In this document: piece by piece, positions 24,215 through 31,794 of the stretch
Position numbering within the stretch: position 1 is the stretch's first letter
Layout: every line of letters starts with the position of its first letter
DNA from: Gammaproteobacteria bacterium
GTDB lineage: Bacteria > Pseudomonadota > Gammaproteobacteria > Xanthomonadales > Wenzhouxiangellaceae
Reading direction: 5' to 3'
Assembly: GCA_003561495.1 (NCBI GenBank)
Contig: PWWM01000071.1
Location: 1-31,794, forward strand
DNA: 31,794 bases
Translations under genes and position numbers: made by a program
Notes under the pieces: generated by a model
What the model was told of the DNA's origin: nothing
Databases searched by the model: none
Seen by the model: only the letters and a program-made list of their open reading frames with translations

Positions 24215-25248
24215 GTGTGCGCGGGATTCTGATCCTGGGCATTCTCACCCTGGTGGTGCTGACTGCGGCGCTGCTGCTGGTGTCTCCTCGTGAAGAGGAC
24301 CGCAGTTTTGAAATCCAGCCGCTGGTGCCGGGCCTGCATGAGGTCATCAATGAGATCGATGCGATCGATGTGACGGCAGCCGACGGCAGTGCTCTGGCCA
24401 GTTTGCGCAGGGACCGGGAGCGTTGGCGGGTTCGGGAAAAATCCGACTATGAGGCCGATTTCGAGCTGGTTCATGATCTGCTGCGTGACCTGGCGACCGG
24501 TCGGCGCGTGGACGAACGCACCGCCAATCCGGACTGGTATGCCCGGCTTGGCGTGGTTGACATGGGTGAGGAGGGGGCCAGTGGGGTGGAGATCGCGTTT
24601 CCAGGTCAAGAGCTCCCGGCCATCGTGCTGGGCAATCCGGACAGTCAGCAGCAAGGTCAGTTCGTTCGTCACGTTGGTGATGAACAAAGCTGGTTATCGG
24701 ATCGTATTGTCAATGTGCCGGGTTCGACCGTAGGCTTTCTGGTGCGTGCCATCATGGATATTCCCGCATCGGAGCTGGCCGAGGTCACCATGCGTCATGC
24801 CGATGGTGATACCGTTCGACTGCGCTCGACCGGGGAGGCAGGCTCCGACGACTGGGTTCTGCTGAATGTTCCCGATGGACGCGAGGCCAGACCCATGTGG
24901 CGATTGCGCGAGGTGGCCAACGGATTGGCCAATCTCAACCTCCGCGATGTCCGTCCCCATGATGATGTCCCGGGTGATGCCGTCCGAGCCCTGTATGTCA
25001 CTCGGGATGGTCTGAACTTTGTGGCCAGCTTGTTCCGGGATGAGCAGGGCCCCTGGGTGCATTTCTCGGTCAGCGCCGAAACCGAGGCTGTGATCGGAGA
25101 CGATGAGCGTGCCGAGGTCAGTGAAATCGCAATCGATGCCACTGCGGTCGATGCACGACTGTCACCCTGGCAATTCCAGATCTCGGAACGCAAGTTCGAT
25201 ACCATGACCCATCGCCGGGATGACCTGCTCGAACCCCGGGATGGCTGA
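24211..25248 (+). CDS. DUF4340 domain protein
   Basis: A 345-residue protein, last in the Gld-type ABC operon. An N-terminal membrane helix (GILILGILTLVVLTAALLLV) anchors a periplasmic DUF4340 domain (INEIDAIDVTAADG, VREKSDYEADFELVHDLLRDLATGRRVDERTANPDWYARLGV). The start ATG at 24211 overlaps the GldG-like stop. DUF4340 proteins regularly follow GldG-like proteins, which supports one membrane complex. The C-terminus lies in an inverted repeat shared with the oxyR end. Confidence 0.85.
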   Translation: MSVRGILILGILTLVVLTAALLLVSPREEDRSFEIQPLVPGLHEVINEIDAIDVTAADGSALASLRRDRERWRVREKSDYEADFELVHDLLRDLATGRRVDERTANPDWYARLGVVDMGEEGASGVEIAFPGQELPAIVLGNPDSQQQGQFVRHVGDEQSWLSDRIVNVPGSTVGFLVRAIMDIPASELAEVTMRHADGDTVRLRSTGEAGSDDWVLLNVPDGREARPMWRLREVANGLANLNLRDVRPHDDVPGDAVRALYVTRDGLNFVASLFRDEQGPWVHFSVSAETEAVIGDDERAEVSEIAIDATAVDARLSPWQFQISERKFDTMTHRRDDLLEPRDG

Positions 25249-25270
25249 ATGGCTGTTCAGGGTTCGAGCA
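25226..25270. terminator. 11-bp inverted repeat spanning two convergent gene ends
   Basis: TGCTCGAACCC (25226-25236) and GGGTTCGAGCA (25260-25270) form a perfect 11-bp inverted repeat with a 23-base loop. The loop contains the DUF4340 stop codon and most of the oxyR stop codon (25257-25259). Each arm encodes the LLEP end of the protein on its strand. It may act as a shared bidirectional terminator, though there is no T tract. Confidence 0.45.
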
Positions 25271-26159
25271 ATGCCCTGTCAATGCCGCCAAAAACACCGG
25301 CCAATTCCTCAAGAAATTCGGTCAGTGCTGATGATTTTCGCCAGACCATGGCAATGCTGCGTTTTGGACCGCCCTGGGCAAATGGGCGAAAGACCAGATT
25401 TTCGGTGGGTGCGACGGGTGGCTTGACGGCCAGGGTCGGCATCAGCGTGATGCCGGTGTTGGCGGCCACCATCTGGCGCAGGGTTTCCATGCTGGTGGCA
25501 TGAAAATCCAGTCTTTCATGAGCGCCGGTCATCTTGCAGACTTCCAGCGCCTGATCGCGAAGACAATGGCCATCTTCCAGAAGCAATAATTCCTCATTTT
25601 CCAGGTCCTGCATCTGAATCTGCTCGCGTCGGCTCAATTCGTGGTTCTCCGGCAAGGCAACGACAAAGGGCTCTTCGAATAGCTTTCGGGCGACCAGTTG
25701 CTCATTGGCAATGGGCAGGGCCAGCAATCCGGCATCCAGGTGCCCTTTTTCCAGCATGTCGAGAATATCCTCGGTCTTTTCCTCGAACAGTCGCAGGCTC
25801 AGTCGCGGGAAGTTTCTCCGGATTCCCGGAATGACGTGAGGCAGGAAGTAGGGTGCCAGTGTGGGAAAGATTCCCAGGCGAAGCGTACCGCTATGAGGGT
25901 CCCGGGATCGACGTGCAATCGCCCGCATCGCCTCGACTTCCTCCAGTACGACCCTCGCGCGCTCGACCACTTCTTCGCCCACCCGGGTCAGCATGACGTG
26001 TCGGGGGGATCGCTCGACCAGTTGCACATCCAGCTCTTCTTCCAGTTTTCGAATCTGGGTGCTCAGGGTCGGCTGGCTGACGTAGCAGATCTCGGCCGCC
26101 TTGCTGAAGTGGCGGACCTCTGCCAGCGTAACCAGATATTGAATGGCGCGAATGTTCAT
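25257..26159 (-). CDS. oxyR: Hydrogen-peroxide regulator OxyR
   Basis: A LysR-family activator of peroxide defence. The helix-turn-helix is at about 18-37 (FSKAAEICYVSQPTLSTQIRKLE). The redox pair Cys199 and Cys208 is present in GHCLRDQALEVC at the same residue numbers as in E. coli, which separates OxyR from other LysR proteins. The length is 300 residues. No katG, ahpC or recG is adjacent. It lies downstream of the sensor/AraC gene on the same strand, 110 bases away. Confidence 0.95.
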   Translation of the reverse strand: MNIRAIQYLVTLAEVRHFSKAAEICYVSQPTLSTQIRKLEEELDVQLVERSPRHVMLTRVGEEVVERARVVLEEVEAMRAIARRSRDPHSGTLRLGIFPTLAPYFLPHVIPGIRRNFPRLSLRLFEEKTEDILDMLEKGHLDAGLLALPIANEQLVARKLFEEPFVVALPENHELSRREQIQMQDLENEELLLLEDGHCLRDQALEVCKMTGAHERLDFHATSMETLRQMVAANTGITLMPTLAVKPPVAPTENLVFRPFAQGGPKRSIAMVWRKSSALTEFLEELAGVFGGIDRALLEP

Positions 26160-26243
26160 ATGATGGACTGCTGAACTGTTCCCGGAATTGTTGTGCCCGA
26201 TCGATGGATTGTCAACGCGAAATTGCTGGAAACATGATGGTAG

Positions 26244-26270
26244 GGGAGCCTCTGAATTTCAGAGGCTCCC
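26244..26270. repeat. 11-bp palindrome at the end of the sensor gene
   Basis: GGGAGCCTCTG (26244-26254), loop AATTT, CAGAGGCTCCC (26260-26270). It ends on the first base of the sensor stop codon (26270-26272). It has no T run on either side, so it is a palindromic repeat more than a classic terminator. It shares GGAGCCT with the arms of the element at 4021-4104. Confidence 0.6.
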
Positions 26271-29200
26271 TAGTCACTGTACTTGCGGTACTGACTTGGA
26301 GAGCATCGGTATCTTGACTGGAATGCCCTGGCGAATGTGGATGGACGCTTGAACCCAACGGCAAATGCGATTTCGGAGATGCGTGCATCACTCTGGCGAA
26401 GCATTTCGGCGGCACGTCGAAGCCGGAAATCACGAATGAACTCGGCCGGGGTCATGTTGCGGTACTCCTGCAAACGGCGGTAAAGCGACGCTCGGCTTGT
26501 TCCGCTCAGGGCAGCAAGTTGGTCGACGTCCAGCTCGCTATTGTCAATCTGGTCATTCATGGCCTGGTCGAGTCGGGACATGAAAGTTGAAGATTTTCGC
26601 GACGTGATGGGCCCCTGTCGTTCAGTCGTCGGCTTTTCAGCTACTGAGGCGCTGGCCGGCATGGGGCGCACAGGATCGTTTTCGGTATGGGCTGATCGGT
26701 CGGGTAGAGGAATCTCTGTCTGGTCTGGCGCATCGGTCAATGGCAATTCCATCAGGAAACTGGCGCCACCGAGTTCGCTTCTTGCCACGCTGATCGTGCC
26801 GCCATGCTGTTCGATGATACGACGGCTCAGCGTCAGTCCGAGTCCCAGACCCGACTGGCCTGAGCCGCGGTAAAAGGGCTCGAATATGGATGGATGTTGT
26901 TCGGGAGGTATGCCTGGACCGTCATCCTCGACAAGGACTCTCGCATGGTCTGATCGAGGAGAAACCGAAACGCCAACTCGAACCAACCCTTTGTTTCGAG
27001 CAAACTTGATGGCATTTTCCAGGACAATGGCAAGTGCCCGTTCCAATTGAGCACGGTTGGCCTTTGACCACAAGGCTTGATCGTGGTTAGAGGGCATCAC
27101 CTCGACAGTGATGGCTTTGGCTTCGATGGCGGGTTCGGCAGCTTTCAAGGTATGCCGGATCAGCTCGGGCAATCGTGTCGGCTCGAAAGTGCCGGGTTGG
27201 CCGTGATCGATTTGCTCCAGTTCCAGCATCTGATCAATGAGGGTCTGCATGTGCTCGGCACCCTGCTGCATGCGCTTGAGTTGGCTCTTGTCGGGAGATT
27301 TGGAGCTGAGATCACGAAGTGGGCCAAGAATCCGCAGCAATGGAGCACGCAACTCCTGGCTGATGGTCAGAAAATTATGATGTCGTCGATCGGCTGCCTG
27401 GCGGATATTCGTCGCCTGGACCCTGACCGTGGCCAGTGCATTGCGCAGTTCAGATGTACGATGGTTGACCTGGCTCTCCAGTCGGGCAACTTGGCCATGT
27501 TCACGCCACAAAAGGCCACCAAGAACAAGAAGGCCGAACATGCCCATCGCAACCCAGAAGCTGCTTCTTTCAGCCAGGCGGGGCGGTACCGCGAATGCCA
27601 GCAAGGTGGCCTCATCGGGCCACTGGCCGTCACGGTAGCGAGCCTGGACCTCTAGTTGGTAGTTGCCCGGAGCCAGGGATTCGAAGCTCAATTCGGACTG
27701 GTTGGCGACGAAATTCCAAGGTTGGGTTTTAGCCATGCGGTATCGGAACTGCACCGCGTGCGCACCACGCAGCGCCGTGGCTCTCAGGCGAACCCTGAGC
27801 ATGCGGGCCTCGGCAGAAAGCTCGATCGGCAGGTTGCCGGCATGCCCGAGCGCGTCGATGCTGGCCGACAGGACGTGACGGCTGGGTTCGGCCCGCTGTG
27901 GCTCAATGACGACCACTCCTCTTTGGTTGGGAAACCAGATTCGCCCGTCTGCGGTTCGGGTGCCGGCCTGGTGGATACTGCCGTTACCCTCCGCACTTGG
28001 CATGCCGTCCAGCATGTCAAAGCGTCGCACGGTCAGTTCATCTACACGTTTTTCGAAGAAGTCGAGCAGATGATCGATCGCAACGAGATAGATTCCGTTG
28101 TTGGTGTTGACCCACAGGCGGCCGAAGTCGTCTTCGATGATGCGATGTGCGCTGTGGTGGGGCAACCCTTCAGCCACCGAGATACAACGCTCGACGCCAC
28201 GGTCCGGATCCAGCAGGCACATGCCGCGATCTTCGAGGCCAACCAGCAGTCGATGATCGGGCAATACATGCAAGCTGCGTACGGAATTGCTGGCCAACCC
28301 ATTGTCGATACTTGCGATGACTTCGATCGGATCAGAAGGCGAGCGTATGTGGCCCATCAGCACGCCGTCTCCCGCGCTACCGAAAACCAGGCGCTGCTCA
28401 TCGAGCTCGACGGCGGCACGTATGAAAGCATGACTGAGCGGTTGATCGCTCCATTGACCGTCCGGCGACCGCCGGTACAGTCCATGATCGGATCCCATCC
28501 AGACGGCATCGATGGCATCGCGGATCAGCATCCGGATTTCCGGCTCGGGGGCGGGTGGTCCGCCGACACAGAGACCATCGGTCTGCAGTCGACAAAGTCC
28601 ATTGCCGCCGACCAGCAATTCGTCACCATCGGCCAGGGCGCTCAAGGGATAGAAGTGCATCAGCCGGGTCCATGACTGTTCGTCCGGATCGTGGTAATAC
28701 AAGGCATGCTGATTGCCAATCAGCAGCCCATCCGCATGTTCGGTGATCAGGTAGGTATTGGGGTCGTCGATGCAATCATCGGCGGGGCAGGCGTTGCGCA
28801 TGATTGCCTCGGACACTCGTTTCAGGCCGCCCCGCAGCGTCCCTAGCCAAACCTGGCCATACCGATCAAAATGAAAATCGATAATTGGTTCATCCGTTTC
28901 GTGGATCAATTCACCGTCACGGTACAAACGTGTCCCTTGATTGACCCAAAAACGCCCCTGGTCATCGGTGCGGTTCATCACGAAATAGTGAAAATCAAAC
29001 GGTGCCGCCTTGACCGGTTCGATCCCGTGCCGGGTGATCTGCACCATTCGGCCGAATGGCGGTGTTCCCCCCATGGTGGTCAGCCAACCGTCGGTGGTCC
29101 AGGTCAGGTCTCTGTGGTCCCACTGGTGCTGGGGGAATGCAAGCGACCATCTAAGTCGGCCACTCTCGAGCTCGATGACGCGAAAACTCGAAGAGGTCAG

Positions 29201-29872
29201 AATTCCCAAAAGACCATCGGGCGCCAAGGCCAGGGCGAGAACCGGTCCATCCAGATCATTGATGACCATGCGTGAGTGGTTGGCGTTCGGGTCATGTTCG
29301 ACCACACGCGCTGAATCCATGCCGAGAAACAGTCGTTCACCGTTCGGATCGGGATGAATGATGGCAAGATTTTCAAATGTCGCGAGGTGCCGGATTCCAG
29401 AATCCGGTTCCCAGCGAATCAGGTCTTCTCCCTGGGCATACCAGAGCCCGGAATCGTCGGCATGCAGGTTCTCGCGCATGGCATGGCCGATTCGCTGGTA
29501 GGCGTCGCCATCCAGCGTGCCGAACTCGTCATTTTCGAACCGGACAATGAGGTGTTGGCCGACCGTGAACAACTGGTTGATGCGGTTGCTGGGCAGGGCA
29601 GGGTTGGTGTCAGCGTTGAAATGGACAAATTCGAAACCGTCAAAGCGGACCAGGCCGTCATGGGTGCCCGCCCATAGATAACCGTTTCCATCCAAGGCAA
29701 GGGAGTTGACCGTATCCACGGGCAGGCCGTCGCCAGCCAGCCATTGGCCGGAGAGAACATGATGCTCGGCCCAGGCCGATGTCGACGTGAGCGGTCCGAA
29801 TGTCAGGCCGGAAATCACGAGCAGCAGTCTGAACAAAAGACCTGAAACCGAAATGGCGAGTATTGGTTTCAA
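26270..29872 (-). CDS. Membrane sensor: propeller, kinase-like core and AraC DNA-binding domain, no receiver
   Basis: A 1200-residue protein of the hybrid propeller-sensor type. The order is signal peptide (1-35, ending AWA), two-component-propeller blades (about 45-660, e.g. LDGNGYLWAGTHDGLVRFDG, DDFGRLWVNTNNGIYLV), Y_Y_Y domain (about 690-765), membrane helix (773-789), dimerisation region (about 825-890), HATPase with N box (ENAIKF 952-957), G1 (DDGPGIP 983-989) and G2 (GLGLGL 1008-1013), linker, then AraC-type HTH (about 1110-1200). Two features differ from the usual hybrids. The HELRTPL motif is QELRAPL (Gln839), so no phospho-acceptor His is present, and no receiver lies between kinase and HTH. 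The start is a TTG (29872), inferred from the signal peptide, and no ATG precedes Met116. It is divergent from the secreted-protein gene. Confidence 0.88.
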   Translation of the reverse strand: MKPILAISVSGLLFRLLLVISGLTFGPLTSTSAWAEHHVLSGQWLAGDGLPVDTVNSLALDGNGYLWAGTHDGLVRFDGFEFVHFNADTNPALPSNRINQLFTVGQHLIVRFENDEFGTLDGDAYQRIGHAMRENLHADDSGLWYAQGEDLIRWEPDSGIRHLATFENLAIIHPDPNGERLFLGMDSARVVEHDPNANHSRMVINDLDGPVLALALAPDGLLGILTSSSFRVIELESGRLRWSLAFPQHQWDHRDLTWTTDGWLTTMGGTPPFGRMVQITRHGIEPVKAAPFDFHYFVMNRTDDQGRFWVNQGTRLYRDGELIHETDEPIIDFHFDRYGQVWLGTLRGGLKRVSEAIMRNACPADDCIDDPNTYLITEHADGLLIGNQHALYYHDPDEQSWTRLMHFYPLSALADGDELLVGGNGLCRLQTDGLCVGGPPAPEPEIRMLIRDAIDAVWMGSDHGLYRRSPDGQWSDQPLSHAFIRAAVELDEQRLVFGSAGDGVLMGHIRSPSDPIEVIASIDNGLASNSVRSLHVLPDHRLLVGLEDRGMCLLDPDRGVERCISVAEGLPHHSAHRIIEDDFGRLWVNTNNGIYLVAIDHLLDFFEKRVDELTVRRFDMLDGMPSAEGNGSIHQAGTRTADGRIWFPNQRGVVVIEPQRAEPSRHVLSASIDALGHAGNLPIELSAEARMLRVRLRATALRGAHAVQFRYRMAKTQPWNFVANQSELSFESLAPGNYQLEVQARYRDGQWPDEATLLAFAVPPRLAERSSFWVAMGMFGLLVLGGLLWREHGQVARLESQVNHRTSELRNALATVRVQATNIRQAADRRHHNFLTISQELRAPLLRILGPLRDLSSKSPDKSQLKRMQQGAEHMQTLIDQMLELEQIDHGQPGTFEPTRLPELIRHTLKAAEPAIEAKAITVEVMPSNHDQALWSKANRAQLERALAIVLENAIKFARNKGLVRVGVSVSPRSDHARVLVEDDGPGIPPEQHPSIFEPFYRGSGQSGLGLGLTLSRRIIEQHGGTISVARSELGGASFLMELPLTDAPDQTEIPLPDRSAHTENDPVRPMPASASVAEKPTTERQGPITSRKSSTFMSRLDQAMNDQIDNSELDVDQLAALSGTSRASLYRRLQEYRNMTPAEFIRDFRLRRAAEMLRQSDARISEIAFAVGFKRPSTFARAFQSRYRCSPSQYRKYSD

Positions 29873-29933
29873 TCGTGGACGGGTTCACATCATCAATTTC
29901 GACTTGTGCGGATTGTAGCGCATGGATTGATAC

Positions 29934-29964
29934 GCAGGGGAAATCAATTGAGATGCAGGGGAAA
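29934..29964. promoter_or_regulatory. Two GCAGGGGAAA direct repeats, 21 bp apart
   Basis: GCAGGGGAAA occurs exactly at 29934-29943 and 29955-29964. A 21-bp period on one face of the helix is typical of AraC-family half-sites. The repeats lie in the 212-base gap between the sensor/AraC gene and the divergent secreted-protein gene, so they are a good candidate operator for that regulator. The rest of the gap shows TTGACG at 29970-29975 but no convincing -10. Confidence 0.5.
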
Positions 29965-30084
29965 GCGCCTTGACGGTATGACGGTTATTCTCTGTGCGGT
30001 TGAAAATTGTCGGAGGTTCGTCCTGAAATGGATGGAGCTCTCGCTGCTTCTATCTGATTAATCAAGGGTGTCAAAGGTCAGCGT

Positions 30085-31794
30085 ATGAACCAGGACAAAA
30101 AGGGGGGGGGAAGCGCCACGATTCGTTTTCCCTTCGTATCGAATGCCGTTCACGGGTCTCGCAATATCGGAAATCTATTCAAAACTGCAGCTCTGGCGAC
30201 AGTCCTGTTGCTGGTGGCTGGTCAGGCAGTTGCCCAGCTTTCGGTGACGCCGATCACGTGGGATGTCGTCGGCCTGGACCACAATCGCCCCCTGACCAGT
30301 GGACCGGAACTGTTTCCGGTCGGTGCAAGGGTTTGTAACGAAGGGGCTGTCCCAACCGATGATCTGACGGTGAGCATGATCTGGGACGATACAATCGATC
30401 CGCCTCAAACCCATCCCTGGATCAACAATCGTCCCGGCTCATTGACCGAGCTTGAGTTCGATGGGTTGGATGAGGACGAGTGCTTTGATGCCTATTTCGA
30501 ACTCCAGATTACTCGCGGCGCGGGGGCATTCTTTCAGTCAAGGCCATATCGAATCGAGGTCACAGACCCACTCGATAACCTCCTGGCGGTATCTCCCACG
30601 CCACGTCAGATCTATATCGAGCGCCTGGTGTCGCAAAATCGCAACTCGACCAACCTGATTCGCTGGGGTCAGGAATCCGATGAGTCGGACTGGGTGATCT
30701 TGGGTGCCGGTGGCGGCCTGAACCTGGCAGTCGGTGAGACCTATTTCATTGAACTGACCACCGAGACCGCCACCGCCTACGAGCAGCTCCAGTCCTTCCT
30801 GACCCTATCGAACACGATTTTCCAGGTCAAATCGGTCGAGACGACTTACGAAGTGCTGACCGCACCGTCGTCACGCGTGCCCGTGCCCAACCCGAGCCTG
30901 TATGCCGACGGGTGTCTGTGGGACCCGGATCCGAACAGCCCCAACTACCTGTCCTGCCTGGATGTTGGCAAGGCCGGGGGCGAAGTGGTGACCATCTATG
31001 AAATCGACATTATCGCCGGCGGCGGCGATTCGGTTGGCCTGGAGGCACTGATCTACGACAAGTCCGGGGGCAGTTTTCACTACAACACCGATTTCAGCCA
31101 ATCGCCAGGCGATCTCAATGTCTTCGATCCAGCGGACTCCGGATTCAGCAAGCGCTTTTTGCCGTCAACCATCAGCATCGGCGGCACTTCCCGGCTGGCT
31201 TTCACCATCACCAATCCCAACCCGGTCACCCTGACTGGCTACAACTTTGTCGACAACCTTCCGCCTGGTGTTGAAGTAGCCGATCCACCCAATGCCAGTA
31301 ACAGTTGCGGCGGCACGTGGAATCCGCTGGCCGGTGAAACCACTCTGATATTTTCAGGTGGCGTGGTCGGGTCCAACGGTAGCTGTTCCATCCTGGTTGA
31401 TGTCACCGCTGACGAGGAAGGCGAATACGAGAATATTTCCGATAACCTGTTCATCGACGATCAGGACACCGGCAACAATGCCGAGGCCACGCTGAACGTC
31501 AATGATGGTCCGCTGCCGCCGGCCTGTGTTCCGGGGACTGAATTGGCGCGTTTCACAATGGACGGACTGAGTGACGGTGATGAGCCACCGGCGCCGTCAT
31601 TCCTTCATCCTGATGTTGCTTTTGCCAACGCGAGCTTTCAGGTGGACCCGAGTAACCCGGATTCTGAGCAATTCATTTCCACTGTCGGCAATCCCGCTCC
31701 TTCCTGGGGGGGAATCGGCTGGATAGATCGGAATGACCCGGATCCAGGCCCCAATACGGCTGCCTACTTTCAATTTGAACTGGATACCAGCAGC
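30085..31794 (+). CDS. Large secreted protein with DUF7933-like domain, 3' end outside window
   Basis: The frame is open from the ATG at 30085 to the window end (570 codons, no stop). AAAGGT lies about 10 bases upstream. After a 32-residue lead there is a signal peptide (FKTAALATVLLLVAGQAVAQ, cleavage near residue 51). About residues 51-350 form an unassigned beta-rich region. About 353-455 resemble a DUF7933/DUF11-type domain (FLPSTISIGGTSRLAFTITN, VTLTGYNFVDNLPPGVEVA, NSCGGTW, GSCSILVDVTADEEGEY). Such domains recur in large exported gammaproteobacterial proteins that often end in a sorting signal, not visible here. Cys residues and Asp/Asn-rich composition suit a surface or extracellular place. 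Codons 5-9 lie on an A5G9 tract. The function is unknown. Confidence 0.85.
   Translation, partial: MNQDKKGGGSATIRFPFVSNAVHGSRNIGNLFKTAALATVLLLVAGQAVAQLSVTPITWDVVGLDHNRPLTSGPELFPVGARVCNEGAVPTDDLTVSMIWDDTIDPPQTHPWINNRPGSLTELEFDGLDEDECFDAYFELQITRGAGAFFQSRPYRIEVTDPLDNLLAVSPTPRQIYIERLVSQNRNSTNLIRWGQESDESDWVILGAGGGLNLAVGETYFIELTTETATAYEQLQSFLTLSNTIFQVKSVETTYEVLTAPSSRVPVPNPSLYADGCLWDPDPNSPNYLSCLDVGKAGGEVVTIYEIDIIAGGGDSVGLEALIYDKSGGSFHYNTDFSQSPGDLNVFDPADSGFSKRFLPSTISIGGTSRLAFTITNPNPVTLTGYNFVDNLPPGVEVADPPNASNSCGGTWNPLAGETTLIFSGGVVGSNGSCSILVDVTADEEGEYENISDNLFIDDQDTGNNAEATLNVNDGPLPPACVPGTELARFTMDGLSDGDEPPAPSFLHPDVAFANASFQVDPSNPDSEQFISTVGNPAPSWGGIGWIDRNDPDPGPNTAAYFQFELDTSS
30097..30110 (+). repeat. A5G9 homopolymer tract in codons 5-9 of the secreted-protein gene
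   Basis: Five A (30097-30101) and nine G (30102-30110) follow the start codon closely. With nine G the frame is open. With eight it would stop at a TGA at 30245-30247, and with ten at a TAA at 30336-30338. Such tracts near the start of surface-protein genes are common phase-variation switches, but they are also common sites of sequencing error. Confidence 0.7.

Noticed and set aside
27656..28675. A 339-codon + strand frame.
   Set aside because: It lies antisense to the propeller part of the sensor gene, which has clear domains in its own frame.
29658..29888. A GTG-started frame at 29888 as the true start of the sensor gene.
   Set aside because: It is in a different frame from the sensor and ends after 76 codons; a single frameshift is possible but not needed.

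Overview
The window looks like chromosomal DNA of a GC-rich free-living gammaproteobacterium. The glycine-betaine methyltransferase at the left edge, the secreted tricorn-type protease, the Gld-type ABC cluster and the style of the secreted repeat-domain protein at the right edge suggest a halophile near Wenzhouxiangellaceae/Chromatiales. That placement is an inference from protein style; there is no rRNA here. Genes are tightly packed and most join by ATGA-type overlaps. I see no phage, no complete IS and no CRISPR array.

Layout. 1-4107 (+): the 3' part of a sarcosine/dimethylglycine N-methyltransferase and a tricorn protease whose last codons lie in a palindromic repeat. 4108-4970: a serine-tRNA locus with intact tRNA-Ser(GGA) and tRNA-Ser(UGA), surrounded by broken tRNA-Ser pieces. 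Two of the pieces are interrupted in the T arm by related small inserts. A bidirectional terminator closes the locus. 4966-5642 (-): a frameshifted TonB-like protein. 5739-8610 (+): isocitrate dehydrogenase, a DUF455 ferritin-like protein and an omega-amidase. 8615-9238 (-): lexA with its own SOS box, flanked by CCCTGAC-type repeats. 15031-9358 (-): six close-packed genes, phhA-phhB-moxR-DUF58-tgpA-slp. 15090-16406 (+): an FAD amine oxidoreductase, followed by tandem palindromes and a structured region that may be a small RNA. 16683-18685 (+): prpB-prpC of the methylcitrate cycle. 20582-18682 (-): a zinc desuccinylase-like protein, a PspB-like protein and a DUF502 membrane protein. 20710-25248 (+): a four-gene Gld-type ABC transporter/auxiliary operon. 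26159-25257 (-): oxyR. 29872-26270 (-): a giant sensor-kinase/AraC fusion. 30085 to the edge (+): the start of a large secreted protein.

The most unusual part is the right end. The 1200-residue sensor has a propeller, a membrane segment, a kinase-like core with Gln in place of the phospho-acceptor His, and an AraC DNA-binding domain, but no receiver. It is divergent from a large secreted protein with a DUF7933-like domain. The gap between them holds two exact 10-bp direct repeats 21 bp apart, a typical AraC-family operator spacing. The secreted-protein gene starts with an A5G9 tract that could switch it on and off by slippage. Together these could form a directly DNA-binding sensor controlling a phase-variable surface protein, but that is a hypothesis from layout. 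The serine-tRNA locus and the repeated-loop RNA candidate upstream of prpB are the next most interesting regions.
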